In this document: in pieces, positions 36,027 to 43,894 of the stretch
Layout of the letters: every line of letters begins with the position of its first letter
Position numbering within the stretch: position 1 is the first letter of the stretch
Assembly (NCBI GenBank): GCA_001657315.1
Contig: LYSV01000041.1
Coordinates: 1 to 45,194 of the forward strand
Source of the DNA: Flammeovirgaceae bacterium BBD 1991-12
GTDB lineage: Bacteria > Bacteroidota > Bacteroidia > Cytophagales > Cyclobacteriaceae
Direction of reading: 5' to 3'
Length of the DNA: 45,194 nt
Program-made: the position numbers and the translations under genes
Notes under the pieces: model-generated
What the model was told of the DNA's origin: nothing
Database searches by the model: none
The model's input: the letters and a program-made list of their open reading frames with translations, nothing else

Positions 36027-37598
36027 TTAGTTGGATTTCTCCGGATATCCCTCGTTATTAAAATCCGGAAATGTCTTCCTCACATTCCTGTCCGTGGGTT
36101 TGCGTGGATTTTCCCAGTCTGCCGGAAGTTCCAGCAGGATCAGTTTTTTGTTGTTAAGCTCTGCTTTTAGTTTATCTATGTCGCTGTCAAAGCTTTTGTT
36201 CCGCCTTTTGGTTTTCAAGGCGTATTTTCTGGCAAAACTGTCCCCTTCGGCCTGCAGGAGGTTCCTGATGTCTATATTGACCTTGAGTTTTTCAAGAATA
36301 TCATCTTTCGATTTGCCAATGACCTCGGTGGCTTCCAGCGTTCCAAGGGTGAGTACGGCCGTGCCACCCACTCCTGTTACATAATTGCGCGGCTCCTCCG
36401 ATTCTATAAAAACCGGGGATACACCTGTGATCGCACCTAAGGAAGCATTAACAATAGATCGCTGCTTTTTCCCCTTTTTTGCACTCTTGAGCTGACGGTT
36501 CAGTGTTTTCTGGTTTTGATCCAGGTGAGCGACCAGATCCATTGTCTCCACCAGCATATTTCTGTACTTCTGATATAGCCGCAGGTCTTTCTTTTCTATG
36601 TTTTCGGCATCGGTAATACTGATGCGTACTTTGCTATCCTTCTTTTTACCGCTTTCATCCACAGCAAAAAAGGTGACTTCTATTGTATCGGTTTTTCCCT
36701 CTTCTTCCAGAAAATCATACCCCGGGGTCCATTTAAATTCCCATTGCGTATTGGTGTACTTGGTGAGCACATCTTTCGGTACATTCAGGTTATTGCTTAC
36801 AAACCCTACGTCCATTACATTATCATCACCATTGGGATCAGTCACATAAAGGTTAAGATTGACTACTTCGTCTTCTTTTACTGAAATGACCGAATCAGAC
36901 GGTACGATCAGGATATTGGGGGGGAGATCAAGCTGTGTGGATTGAACTGTAAGTTCACCAATGCTCTCCAGCTTTTCCGGTTGATCCTGAACGATGAATT
37001 TTATCTTTAACGGCGATTTCTTTAAAGCCCTGAACTGATTTCTGGAGGGTTTCCATGACAATATCCCCAATTCGGAAAGTGTGGCCCCTTCCGGCATATC
37101 TTCCATGACCGGTTGAAAAACGATGGGATCATCATCGGGATCTCTTACCTGTGTGGGCTTGTTGAGGTTGTATTCGTTGTTGGTATATTGTTTTACATAA
37201 AAAACCGGCAGATTTTCAATTTGAGGCGGTCTGTTTTTATGTATTACCTGAAATTGCAGTTCCTTGATCGCCTTTCTGCCCCCGGGAGCGGAAGCACTGA
37301 TAATAGCGCTGAAATTCTTCTTTTCCTCCAGCCGGGTGACCAGGTCGTAGGAAGGGACCCACAGAAAATTTCCGAGCGAGTCAAATGTAATTTCAGCCCC
37401 CCCTTCGTAATTGATTTTGTAATCAAATACAATGGTATCCGGCTGTACCACGCTTATATTCATAGATATGGTATCACCCTCCTCCACCACGTTCCAGCCA
37501 GGGTAAGTAGGTAGGTTCCAAACATATTGTGCGTCAGCATCTGTAGTTAAAGCAAGACCAAAAACGAGCAGAACACTGCCCCAGGTTTTTCTTTTCAT
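36027..37598 (-). CDS. Secreted protein with cadherin/PKD-like domains and helical tail
   Basis: This 523-residue protein has a signal peptide (1-23, ending DADA). Three beta-sandwich-like domains follow (about 25-125, 128-228 and 230-340) that look like cadherin/Ig-type folds: VEEGDTISMNISV, FNFLWVP-like NFLWVPSYD, NRPPQIENLPVFYVKQYTNNEYNL, VRDPDDDPIVF, ILSWKPSRNQF, VTDPNGDDNVMDV and FKWTPGYDFLEEE. The DPDDDP and W-x-P-x-D/R motifs recur, a hallmark of the family. From residue 345 the protein is helical, with a Gly/Ala-rich hydrophobic stretch near 400-445 and a lysine-rich coiled region to the end. There is no T9SS sorting domain. A perfect Bacteroidota promoter lies directly upstream. Function unknown; probably periplasmic. 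Confidence 0.85.
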   Translation of the reverse strand: MKRKTWGSVLLVFGLALTTDADAQYVWNLPTYPGWNVVEEGDTISMNISVVQPDTIVFDYKINYEGGAEITFDSLGNFLWVPSYDLVTRLEEKKNFSAIISASAPGGRKAIKELQFQVIHKNRPPQIENLPVFYVKQYTNNEYNLNKPTQVRDPDDDPIVFQPVMEDMPEGATLSELGILSWKPSRNQFRALKKSPLKIKFIVQDQPEKLESIGELTVQSTQLDLPPNILIVPSDSVISVKEDEVVNLNLYVTDPNGDDNVMDVGFVSNNLNVPKDVLTKYTNTQWEFKWTPGYDFLEEEGKTDTIEVTFFAVDESGKKKDSKVRISITDAENIEKKDLRLYQKYRNMLVETMDLVAHLDQNQKTLNRQLKSAKKGKKQRSIVNASLGAITGVSPVFIESEEPRNYVTGVGGTAVLTLGTLEATEVIGKSKDDILEKLKVNIDIRNLLQAEGDSFARKYALKTKRRNKSFDSDIDKLKAELNNKKLILLELPADWENPRKPTDRNVRKTFPDFNNEGYPEKSN

Positions 37599-37602
37599 GC
37601 CG

Positions 37603-37633
37603 CAAATATATGATTACACGCAAATTGCTCAAA
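37603..37633 (-). promoter_or_regulatory. Perfect TTTG-N19-TATATTTG promoter of the cadherin-like gene
   Basis: Read on the minus strand: TTTG at 37633-37630, exactly 19 bp, then TATATTTG at 37610-37603, a full match to the Bacteroidota -33/-7 consensus. Only CGGC separates the -7 box from the ATG at 37598, so transcription should start at or within a base or two of the ATG, giving a leaderless or nearly leaderless mRNA. Confidence 0.8.
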
Positions 37634-37826
37634 GTTTTGGCCGTCAGGTGGGCGTGCGCGGCCATGTACCCCTTGTTTTAGGCGAAGAAGGTCGGGGTTA
37701 AAAAAGTACCAGGATAAGGACAGCCAAAGAGGCGATCAACCCCCAGGACTCCATAGTGATCCAGGATTATTATCATGATTACAGCGGTATAATTTTGAAA
37801 CCCTGCCAAATATGACGATCTGTGTT

Positions 37827-37840
37827 ATGATATAAATCAG
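37827..37840 (+). promoter_or_regulatory. Candidate FNR/CRP-type operator upstream of ccoNO
   Basis: ATGAT-ATAA-ATCAG matches TTGAT-N4-ATCAA at 8 of 10 positions and is symmetric in its core (TGAT...ATCA). Its centre is 51.5 bp before the -7 box at 37885, the same spacing as upstream of hemN. Confidence 0.55.
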
Positions 37841-37884
37841 TTTTGCCACTAATCTCCATCATGCACGGCCGAAAGCACCCTGGC

Positions 37885-37892
37885 TACTTTCG
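37885..37892 (+). promoter_or_regulatory. Candidate -7 box of the ccoNOQPGH operon
   Basis: TACTTTCG matches TAnnTTTG at five of six defined positions, with no -33 element upstream, consistent with an activator-dependent promoter. The start site would be near 37896, leaving a leader of about 35 nt with AGAAGG before the ATG. Confidence 0.45.
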
Positions 37893-37930
37893 TTAACAAT
37901 TATCTGAAAAAACAAAACAGAAGGTAACTT

Positions 37931-40063
37931 ATGGAACTTGAGAAATTCAGCTACGATAACAAAGTTGTCAAATACTTTATCGTAGCTACTGTAATTTTTG
38001 GTGTGGTTGGAATGCTGGTAGGGCTAACACTGGCCATTCAATTGTTTTATCCGGTATTTAATTTCGATCTACCCTATACCACTTTCGGGCGTATACGTCC
38101 ACTTCATACCAACGCTATCATATTTGCATTTGTTGGTAACGGGATGTTCGCAGGAATATATTACTCCCTGCAGCGCCTCCTGAAAACCCGGATGTTTTCT
38201 GATACACTAAGCTGGATCAACTTCTGGGGATGGCAATTGATCATACTGGCTGCCGCTATCAGCCTTCCGCTGGGGATAACCACCTCCAAGGAATATGCCG
38301 AGCTGGAATGGCCGATAGATATCGCCATCACACTTATCTGGGTGGTCTTTGGTATCAATATGATCGGTACTATCCTTAAAAGAAGGGAAAAGCATATGTA
38401 CGTAGCGATATGGTTTTATATCGCCACTTTCGTAACGGTAGCAGTACTTCATGTGGTCAATTCCTTTGAAATGCCGGTGACGTTTTTGAAAAGCTACAGC
38501 TGGTACGCTGGTGTGCAGGATGCCCTGGTGCAATGGTGGTACGGACACAATGCAGTGGCTTTCTTTCTCACCACACCCTACCTGGGACTGATGTACTATT
38601 ACCTTCCCAAAGCAGCCAACCGACCTGTTTATTCCTATAAGTTATCCATAATACACTTCTGGTCACTGATCTTTATCTACATCTGGGCAGGCCCTCACCA
38701 CTTACTCTATACCTCCCTGCCCAACTGGGCACAATCACTGGGTGTGGTTTTCTCCGTGATGCTGATAGCTCCCAGTTGGGGCGGTATGCTTAACGGCCTG
38801 CTGACCCTCAGAGGCGCGTGGGACAAGGTGCGTGAAGAGCCGGTGCTGAAGTTCATGGTAGTGGCGGTGACCGCCTACGGTATGTCCACCTTTGAAGGGC
38901 CCATGCTCTCTCTTAAAAACGTAAATGCCATTGCCCACTTTACCGACTGGATCATAGCCCATGTGCATATTGGTGGACTGGGATGGAACGGTTTCCTGAC
39001 GTTCGGTATGTTGTACTATCTGATACCAAAGATGTGGGGTACCAGGCTCTATTCTGTAAAACTGGCCAACTCCCACTTCTGGCTCGGTACATTGGGCATC
39101 ATCATATACGCCCTTCCTCTGTATGTAGCAGGTATTACCCAGAGCCTGATGTGGAAGGAGTTTAATGCCGAAGGCTTTTTGGAGTATAAAAACTTTCTGG
39201 AGACTGTAGTGCAGATATTGCCAATGTATGTGCTCAGAGCATTGGGAGGCCTGCTCTATTTGATAGGCGCCCTCATGATGACCTACAACCTCATCAAGAC
39301 GGCCGGTCAGGGTAGCTTTATTGCCAATGAAGAGGCAGAAGCAGCGCCGCTGGAAAAAGCTCCACGGCATGGCGATACGGGCTGGCACAGTGTATTGGAA
39401 AGAAAGCCCGTTATATTCACTGTACTTACCCTTGTAGCCATTATAATCGGTGGAATCATAGAAATGGTACCTACTTTCCTTATTGAATCCAATGTGCCTA
39501 CCATCAGTAGTGTGAAGCCTTACACGCCACTGGAATTGCATGGTCGTGATATTTATATACGGGAAGGATGCGTCAGTTGCCATTCGCAGATGGTACGGCC
39601 GTTCCGTTCAGAAACTGAACGCTATGGTGAATACTCCAAAGCCGGTGAGTTTGTTTACGATCACCCGTTCCTGTGGGGTTCCAAGCGTACCGGCCCGGAT
39701 CTGCACCGGGTAGGAGGTAAATACCCCAACAGCTGGCACTACTATCATATGCTGGAGCCAAATGTAGTTTCTGCAGGCTCCATTATGCCACCCTATCCGT
39801 GGCTGTATGAGTCAGCCATTGATAAGACGCTGACTGCCGGTAAGATATCTGCGCTCAGGACAATAGGGGTGCCGTATGAGGAAGGGTACGAAGACGTGGC
39901 CAATGAAGAGCTGGACGAGCAGGCAGCAGAGATCGCACAGAGCCTGAAGGAGGAAGATGGTATAGAGGTGGCGAAAGAGGCTGAGATCGTAGCGCTTATT
40001 GCCTATCTGCAGCGCCTGGGCACCGATATAAAAGTGAAATCCGAGGAAACAGCATCTAACTGA
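37931..40063 (+). CDS. ccoNO: Fused cbb3 cytochrome c oxidase subunits I and II (CcoNO)
   Basis: This 710-residue protein joins the catalytic haem-copper subunit CcoN (about 1-470) and the monohaem cytochrome c subunit CcoO (about 488-705). The CcoN part has some 12 membrane segments, the low-spin haem ligand in RPLHTNAIIF (His59), the CuB/active-site region WWYGHNAVAFFLTTP and AGPHHLLYT, and the haem ligands in AHVHIGGLGWNG. CcoO begins with a membrane anchor (VIFTVLTLVAIIIGGI) and has the haem c motif CVSCH at 547-551, followed by GPDLHRVGGKY and the axial Met in GSIMPPYPWLY. Fusion of the two is known in Bacteroidota; elsewhere they are separate genes. It is the first gene of a six- or seven-gene operon for high-affinity oxygen respiration. 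Confidence 0.96.
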   Translation: MELEKFSYDNKVVKYFIVATVIFGVVGMLVGLTLAIQLFYPVFNFDLPYTTFGRIRPLHTNAIIFAFVGNGMFAGIYYSLQRLLKTRMFSDTLSWINFWGWQLIILAAAISLPLGITTSKEYAELEWPIDIAITLIWVVFGINMIGTILKRREKHMYVAIWFYIATFVTVAVLHVVNSFEMPVTFLKSYSWYAGVQDALVQWWYGHNAVAFFLTTPYLGLMYYYLPKAANRPVYSYKLSIIHFWSLIFIYIWAGPHHLLYTSLPNWAQSLGVVFSVMLIAPSWGGMLNGLLTLRGAWDKVREEPVLKFMVVAVTAYGMSTFEGPMLSLKNVNAIAHFTDWIIAHVHIGGLGWNGFLTFGMLYYLIPKMWGTRLYSVKLANSHFWLGTLGIIIYALPLYVAGITQSLMWKEFNAEGFLEYKNFLETVVQILPMYVLRALGGLLYLIGALMMTYNLIKTAGQGSFIANEEAEAAPLEKAPRHGDTGWHSVLERKPVIFTVLTLVAIIIGGIIEMVPTFLIESNVPTISSVKPYTPLELHGRDIYIREGCVSCHSQMVRPFRSETERYGEYSKAGEFVYDHPFLWGSKRTGPDLHRVGGKYPNSWHYYHMLEPNVVSAGSIMPPYPWLYESAIDKTLTAGKISALRTIGVPYEEGYEDVANEELDEQAAEIAQSLKEEDGIEVAKEAEIVALIAYLQRLGTDIKVKSEETASN

Positions 40064-40071
40064 TAAAAAAC

Positions 40072-40269
40072 ATGTTTAAGTACTATTTCGAACAAATACA
40101 TAATGTGGAAGTGTGGCCCATTATTTCGCTTTCCATATTCTTCATCTTTTTCATTGGCCTATTGGTATGGGTACTCCGGGTGGACAAAAAGTATATCAGG
40201 ACCATGAGTCAGCTACCTATGGAAGATGGATCTAAAACTATTGAAGGACCTAAAAGCATTGTACAATGA
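40072..40269 (+). CDS. ccoQ: CcoQ-type small cbb3 oxidase subunit
   Basis: A 65-residue protein with one membrane helix (about 16-35, IISLSIFFIFFIGLLVWVL) and a basic-acidic C-terminal tail (RVDKKYIRTMSQLPMEDG). Size, topology and position between ccoNO and ccoP match CcoQ/FixQ, which stabilises the oxidase complex. It begins 8 bp after ccoNO, and its end overlaps ccoP by 4 bp (ATGA), indicating translational coupling. Confidence 0.85.
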   Translation: MFKYYFEQIHNVEVWPIISLSIFFIFFIGLLVWVLRVDKKYIRTMSQLPMEDGSKTIEGPKSIVQ

Positions 40270-41189
40270 AAAGGATAGCTCAAACTGTTTTAATGATATT
40301 GCTGTTGGCTCTTGCCTCCCCTGCGGTTCATGCTCAGAATGCGACTGTAGCGGTTGACAATACCACCATTTTTTATGTTGTCACAGGTTTTGTTTTCATC
40401 ATAGCCGTGTTGGTACTGATCGTTTCGGTAGTGGTTTTACAACTGCTAAAAACCTTTGTAAGACAGCAGGCAGAACAACTGGCCGCTGAACGGGGCGAGG
40501 TTTATGTGGAAGAGGAAGGCTTGTGGAAGAAGTTCTGGGACAAGATCAATGACTTCAGGCCTGTAGAAGAAGAAAGGGAGCTGGTACTGGACCACAACTA
40601 TGATGGTATCCGTGAGCTGGACAATCACCTTCCTCCCTGGTGGAAATGGTTGTTTTACGTCACGATCATCTTTGCAGTGGTATATCTGGCGGCTTATCAT
40701 GTGTTCGATACGCTGCCGCTTCAGGAGGAGGAATACATGGCACAAATGGAAGCAGCTGAGGAGGCTGCCTCAGCAAGAATGGCCAGCCTTCCGGAAAGCA
40801 ATATTGACGAGAGCAATGTGGTCATGGTAGAAGATGCGGGTCTGCTGAGTAAAGGTAAGCAAGTGTATAACAACAACTGCGCCCAGTGCCATAAGGATAC
40901 AGGTGCCGGAGGTATAGGCCCTAACCTGACCGATGACTACTGGCTGCACGGAGGCAGTATTCAGGATATTTTCCGCACCATCAAAGTGGGCGTGCCGGAA
41001 AAGGGGATGATCTCGTGGGAGCCTCTGCTGTCACCGGATCAGATGCAGAATGTGGCTTCGTATATTATAACTTTAAAAGGTACAAATCCACCTAATGCCA
41101 AGGAACCCCAGGGAGAACTGTATGTGCCTGAAATCATACCGGAAGAAACCGTTGAAGCAGACAGTACACAGGCTGTAGCAAAATTATAG
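40266..41189 (+). CDS. ccoP: cbb3 oxidase subunit III (CcoP), single-haem form
   Basis: This 307-residue membrane cytochrome c passes electrons to CcoNO. The N-terminus has a signal-like segment (1-24, ending HAQ) and a membrane helix (about 33-60). A charged loop follows, then LPPWWKWLFYVTIIFAVVYLAAY (the CcoP anchor, about 119-143). Only one haem c site is present: CAQCH at 205-209, with GPNLTD and the axial Met248 in KGMISW. Proteobacterial CcoP has two haems, so this is the shorter form. A second CxxCH does not occur anywhere in the protein. The start overlaps ccoQ. Reduced haem content is a real feature of the sequence, not a truncation: the reading frame is intact at both ends. Confidence 0.94.
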   Translation: MKRIAQTVLMILLLALASPAVHAQNATVAVDNTTIFYVVTGFVFIIAVLVLIVSVVVLQLLKTFVRQQAEQLAAERGEVYVEEEGLWKKFWDKINDFRPVEEERELVLDHNYDGIRELDNHLPPWWKWLFYVTIIFAVVYLAAYHVFDTLPLQEEEYMAQMEAAEEAASARMASLPESNIDESNVVMVEDAGLLSKGKQVYNNNCAQCHKDTGAGGIGPNLTDDYWLHGGSIQDIFRTIKVGVPEKGMISWEPLLSPDQMQNVASYIITLKGTNPPNAKEPQGELYVPEIIPEETVEADSTQAVAKL

Positions 41190-41221
41190 AAGGGTGAGAA
41201 AAAGGAGAGGAGCTTTAGACG

Positions 41222-42634
41222 ATGGAAGATCTATATCAGTTTGATCAGGAGTTCAGGGATAACATAGCCACAGTTGATGCTGAAGGAAAACGCATTTGGG
41301 TCTACCCCAAAAAGCCTTCGGGCCGCATGCATAATGCGCGTATTTGGGTAACAGTAGTGCTCCTTGCCATTTTGTTCGCAGGTCCGTTCCTGTCGATCAA
41401 CGGCAGGCCATTCCTTTTGCTCAATTTTTTTGAACGAAAATTCGTGATCCTGGGGCAGGCATTCTGGCCTCAGGATTTTTTCCTTCTGACGCTGGTGCTG
41501 ATCTCCTTCTTTGTATTTGTGATACTGTTTACCGTGGTCTTCGGCAGGCTGTGGTGTGGCTGGGCCTGTCCACAGACCCTGTTTATGGAAATGGTCTTTC
41601 GCAAGATAGAATACTGGATAGAGGGGGATGCCAATCAGCAGCGAAAACTGAACAATGGTCCCTGGAATGCAGCAAAGATTCGAAAAAAACTGCTGAAACA
41701 GCTTATTTTCATTTCCATATCCGTGTTGATCTCCCACACTGTTATGGCCTATCTTATAGGTATCGATCAGGTAAAGGAGATCGTAAGACAACCACCTACG
41801 GAACACCTCTCAGGCTTTATTGGCCTGGTGGCCTTTACGGGTATATTCTACTGGGTATTTGCCTGGTTCCGCGAGCAGGCGTGTGTGGCTGTCTGCCCCT
41901 ATGGTCGTCTTCAGGGGGTTCTGCTGGATAAGAAATCGATAGCCGTTATGTACGACTGGATCCGTGGTGAGCCCAGGGGGAAGCTCAGAAAAAATGAGAT
42001 CCAACAGGATAAGGGAGACTGTATCGACTGTAAATTGTGCGTACATGTTTGTCCCACAGGGATTGATATACGTAATGGCACACAACTGGAATGTGTGAAC
42101 TGTACAGCCTGTATTGATGCCTGTGACGATGTTATGGAAAAGATCAACAAGCCAAAAGGGCTGATCCGGTATGCTTCCCATGATACCATCAAGGAAGGCA
42201 GGCAGCGGCTGTTTACGCCGAGGGTGGCAGCTTATTCCGTGGTGCTGGTAGCGCTGCTCTCTTTTCTGTCTTTTTCTCTGGTCACCCGTTCGGATATTGA
42301 GACCACTGTACTGAAGGTGCCCGGACAGCTCTATCAAAGAACGGAAGAGGGCGACATTACCAATCTTTACAATATACAGTTTGTGAACAAAACGTTTGAG
42401 GACATGACGCTGGAGGTGCGGATCGAGAATGAACCCAGCGCCGAGATCTCAAAAGTAGGAGAGGGGGAAGTATTAGTGCCCTCCAACGGCCTGGCTGAAG
42501 GAGTATACTTTATCAAAATGCCAAAAGACAGGATAAAGAGCGCCAGCATGAATCTGAAGATCGGCGTGTATCGAAACGGAGAGATAGTTGAAACGGTCAA
42601 GACTAAGTTTTTAGGACCGGTATCGTTGAAGTAG
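41222..42634 (+). CDS. ccoG: CcoG/FixG/RdxA-type 4Fe-4S membrane protein
   Basis: This 470-residue protein carries several membrane segments, polyferredoxin cysteines (CGWACPQT near 120; VAVCPYGRLQG; CIDCKLCVHVCPTG from 267; CVNCTACIDACD) and a C-terminal Ig-like domain (LYNIQFVNKTFEDMTLEVRI onward). CcoG acts in cbb3 oxidase maturation, where a copper-reducing role has been shown in some species. The start at 41222 (MEDLYQFDQEFRDNIATVDAEGKRIWVYPKKPSG) agrees with the family. It is 32 bp after ccoP in the same operon. Confidence 0.95.
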   Translation: MEDLYQFDQEFRDNIATVDAEGKRIWVYPKKPSGRMHNARIWVTVVLLAILFAGPFLSINGRPFLLLNFFERKFVILGQAFWPQDFFLLTLVLISFFVFVILFTVVFGRLWCGWACPQTLFMEMVFRKIEYWIEGDANQQRKLNNGPWNAAKIRKKLLKQLIFISISVLISHTVMAYLIGIDQVKEIVRQPPTEHLSGFIGLVAFTGIFYWVFAWFREQACVAVCPYGRLQGVLLDKKSIAVMYDWIRGEPRGKLRKNEIQQDKGDCIDCKLCVHVCPTGIDIRNGTQLECVNCTACIDACDDVMEKINKPKGLIRYASHDTIKEGRQRLFTPRVAAYSVVLVALLSFLSFSLVTRSDIETTVLKVPGQLYQRTEEGDITNLYNIQFVNKTFEDMTLEVRIENEPSAEISKVGEGEVLVPSNGLAEGVYFIKMPKDRIKSASMNLKIGVYRNGEIVETVKTKFLGPVSLK

Positions 42635-42638
42635 TTCT

Positions 42639-42722
42639 ATGTTCAACGTTTAAAGTTCAAAGTTGAATGCCTGAACCTTGAACCTGAAACGTTGAACATG
42701 GAACCCGGAATATTGAACATAT
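42639..42722. repeat. Imperfect palindrome with GAAC-rich tandem units
   Basis: Arms at 42639-42664 and 42674-42699 match as inverted repeats at 23 of 26 positions, with a 9-nt loop. Partial copies follow (ATGGAAC, then ATTGAACAT) up to 42720. The element sits between ccoG and ccoH. It is probably an interspersed Bacteroidota repeat or an mRNA-stabilising hairpin, not a terminator, since the operon seems to continue and no T-run follows. Confidence 0.7.
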
Positions 42723-42731
42723 AACATATTA

Positions 42732-43166
42732 ATGATGAGTTGGGGAACAAAAATTACACTTTCATTTGTCGCATTTGTAGCAGTGATCATTACCCTGGTG
42801 GTGATCAGTATGCGGCAGGATATCAGTCTGGTGGCCAGGGATTATTACGTTCAGGAGATTGCCTATCAGGATCAGATCGACAGGATAAGGAACAATGAAG
42901 AACTGGGCGAGCTTAAAACCGAGGTGGTCTATGACAGGTCAGCAGGTAAGATCGTCCTGAAAGCCCCTGGAGCTGAGGCTCTGGAAGGTACTGTATATTT
43001 CTTTCGCCCCTCAGACGCCACATTGGATAAAAAATACAGCATCCGGATCAGAGATGGCCGGCAGGTGTTTGCTGCATCTGATTTTCAAAAAGGTCTGTGG
43101 AGGGTGAAAGTGAGCTGGCAGGTGGATGAAAAGGAGTTTTATACCGAAAAGGTTTTGATCCTGTGA
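42732..43166 (+). CDS. ccoH: FixH-family protein (CcoH)
   Basis: This 144-residue protein has one N-terminal membrane helix (about 6-25, ITLSFVAFVAVIITLVVISM) and a periplasmic beta-sandwich domain. Conserved elements are MRQDISLVARDYYVQEIAYQDQIDRI, ending YTEKVLIL. This is the FixH pattern (LVxxDYYxxExxYQ). CcoH/FixH is a cbb3 assembly factor and may be a loosely bound subunit. A second ATG follows the first directly (42735). It lies 97 bp after ccoG with the 42639 repeat in between, and 8 bp before the TauE/SafE gene. Confidence 0.92.
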   Translation: MMSWGTKITLSFVAFVAVIITLVVISMRQDISLVARDYYVQEIAYQDQIDRIRNNEELGELKTEVVYDRSAGKIVLKAPGAEALEGTVYFFRPSDATLDKKYSIRIRDGRQVFAASDFQKGLWRVKVSWQVDEKEFYTEKVLIL

Positions 43167-43174
43167 TATAATCA

Positions 43175-43864
43175 ATGGTGCTGCTCAGTGGAATAGTGAT
43201 CGGTTTTTTTGGAAGCCTGCATTGCGTGGGTATGTGTGGCCCTGTTGCCATGACTATACATCACAACGGAAGGGGATTACGTCCTGTACTCTATAATTCC
43301 GGCCGGCTTACGGCTTACGCGTTACTGGGTCTTACATTTGGCCTGGTAGGAGAGGGATTATCCCTGTTCGGCTGGCAGCGTTCACTTTCCATTCTTATGG
43401 GTTTGTCCGTGATCGTATTTGCTCTGTATCCCCGTTTTCAGGCAAAACTGGTGAATACCCCATGGCACCGGCACATTATTTCCCCCTTGAAAAAACAGCT
43501 TACTAATGTGTTACAAAATAAAAATCCCGTCACTTACCTGTTGGTAGGTCTTCTTAACGGACTATTACCCTGCGGACTTGTCTATCTGGCAGTAGCCAGT
43601 GGACTGGCGTTAATGGACCTTGGACAGGCAGTACTTTTGATGGTAGGTTTTGGGTTAGGTACGTTCCCAATGATGTTGGGTATAGGCTGGGGCTCTGCTG
43701 TGCTTAAAAACAGGCTGCAGGGAGGTTTGAAATTTATAATCCCTGCTTTTGCTGTCGTGATAGGGCTTCTGCTGGTGGTCCGTGGACTGGCCCTTGATAT
43801 TCCTTACCTAAGTCCGGTAGTTTCTTTTACGGGCCTGGGGAAAGGGGTGGTAATTTGTGAATAG
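43175..43864 (+). CDS. TauE/SafE-family (UreH-like) membrane protein, probable copper transport
   Basis: This 229-residue protein has about six membrane segments. The first carries FGSLHCVGMCGPVAM with the Cys/Met motif HCxGMCGP characteristic of the CcoA-less, cbb3-linked branch of the sulfite exporter TauE/SafE family. LLNGLLPCGLVYLA (another conserved Cys) lies near 125-140. The Cys, Met and His in these motifs suggest metal, probably copper, handling for the oxidase; this is inferred from the motif and from its place at the end of the cco operon. It starts 8 bp after ccoH and is the last gene of the operon. A weak terminator follows. Confidence 0.9.
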   Translation: MVLLSGIVIGFFGSLHCVGMCGPVAMTIHHNGRGLRPVLYNSGRLTAYALLGLTFGLVGEGLSLFGWQRSLSILMGLSVIVFALYPRFQAKLVNTPWHRHIISPLKKQLTNVLQNKNPVTYLLVGLLNGLLPCGLVYLAVASGLALMDLGQAVLLMVGFGLGTFPMMLGIGWGSAVLKNRLQGGLKFIIPAFAVVIGLLLVVRGLALDIPYLSPVVSFTGLGKGVVICE

Positions 43865-43867
43865 TCA

Positions 43868-43893
43868 GGGTAGAAGATACCCAATAGTTTTTT
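43868..43893 (+). terminator. Weak terminator between the cco operon and cydB
   Basis: GGGTA (43868-43872) and TACCC (43878-43882) form a 5-bp stem with loop GAAGA, followed by AATAG and six T (43888-43893). It sits in the 30-bp gap between the convergent genes. Confidence 0.4.
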
Positions 43894-43894
43894 A

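Larger units (their letters stand above)
37599..37930. other. Divergent promoter region of the cadherin-like gene and the cco operon
   Basis: The 332 bp hold the minus-strand promoter (37603-37633), the FNR-like site (37827-37840) and the cco -7 box (37885-37892). An 18-codon hydrophobic minus-strand frame (37698-37754) is not accepted as a gene. Confidence 0.55.

Noticed and set aside
37698-37754. 18-codon hydrophobic minus-strand frame (MESWGLIASLAVLILVLF) between the cadherin-like gene and ccoNO
   Set aside because: It could be a tiny membrane subunit, but it has no start signal and lies antisense to the cco leader; too short to support without conservation.
38735-39583. 282-codon antisense frame inside ccoNO
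   Set aside because: It overlaps conserved oxidase sequence; its His/Tyr/Gln-rich composition is that of an antisense shadow.
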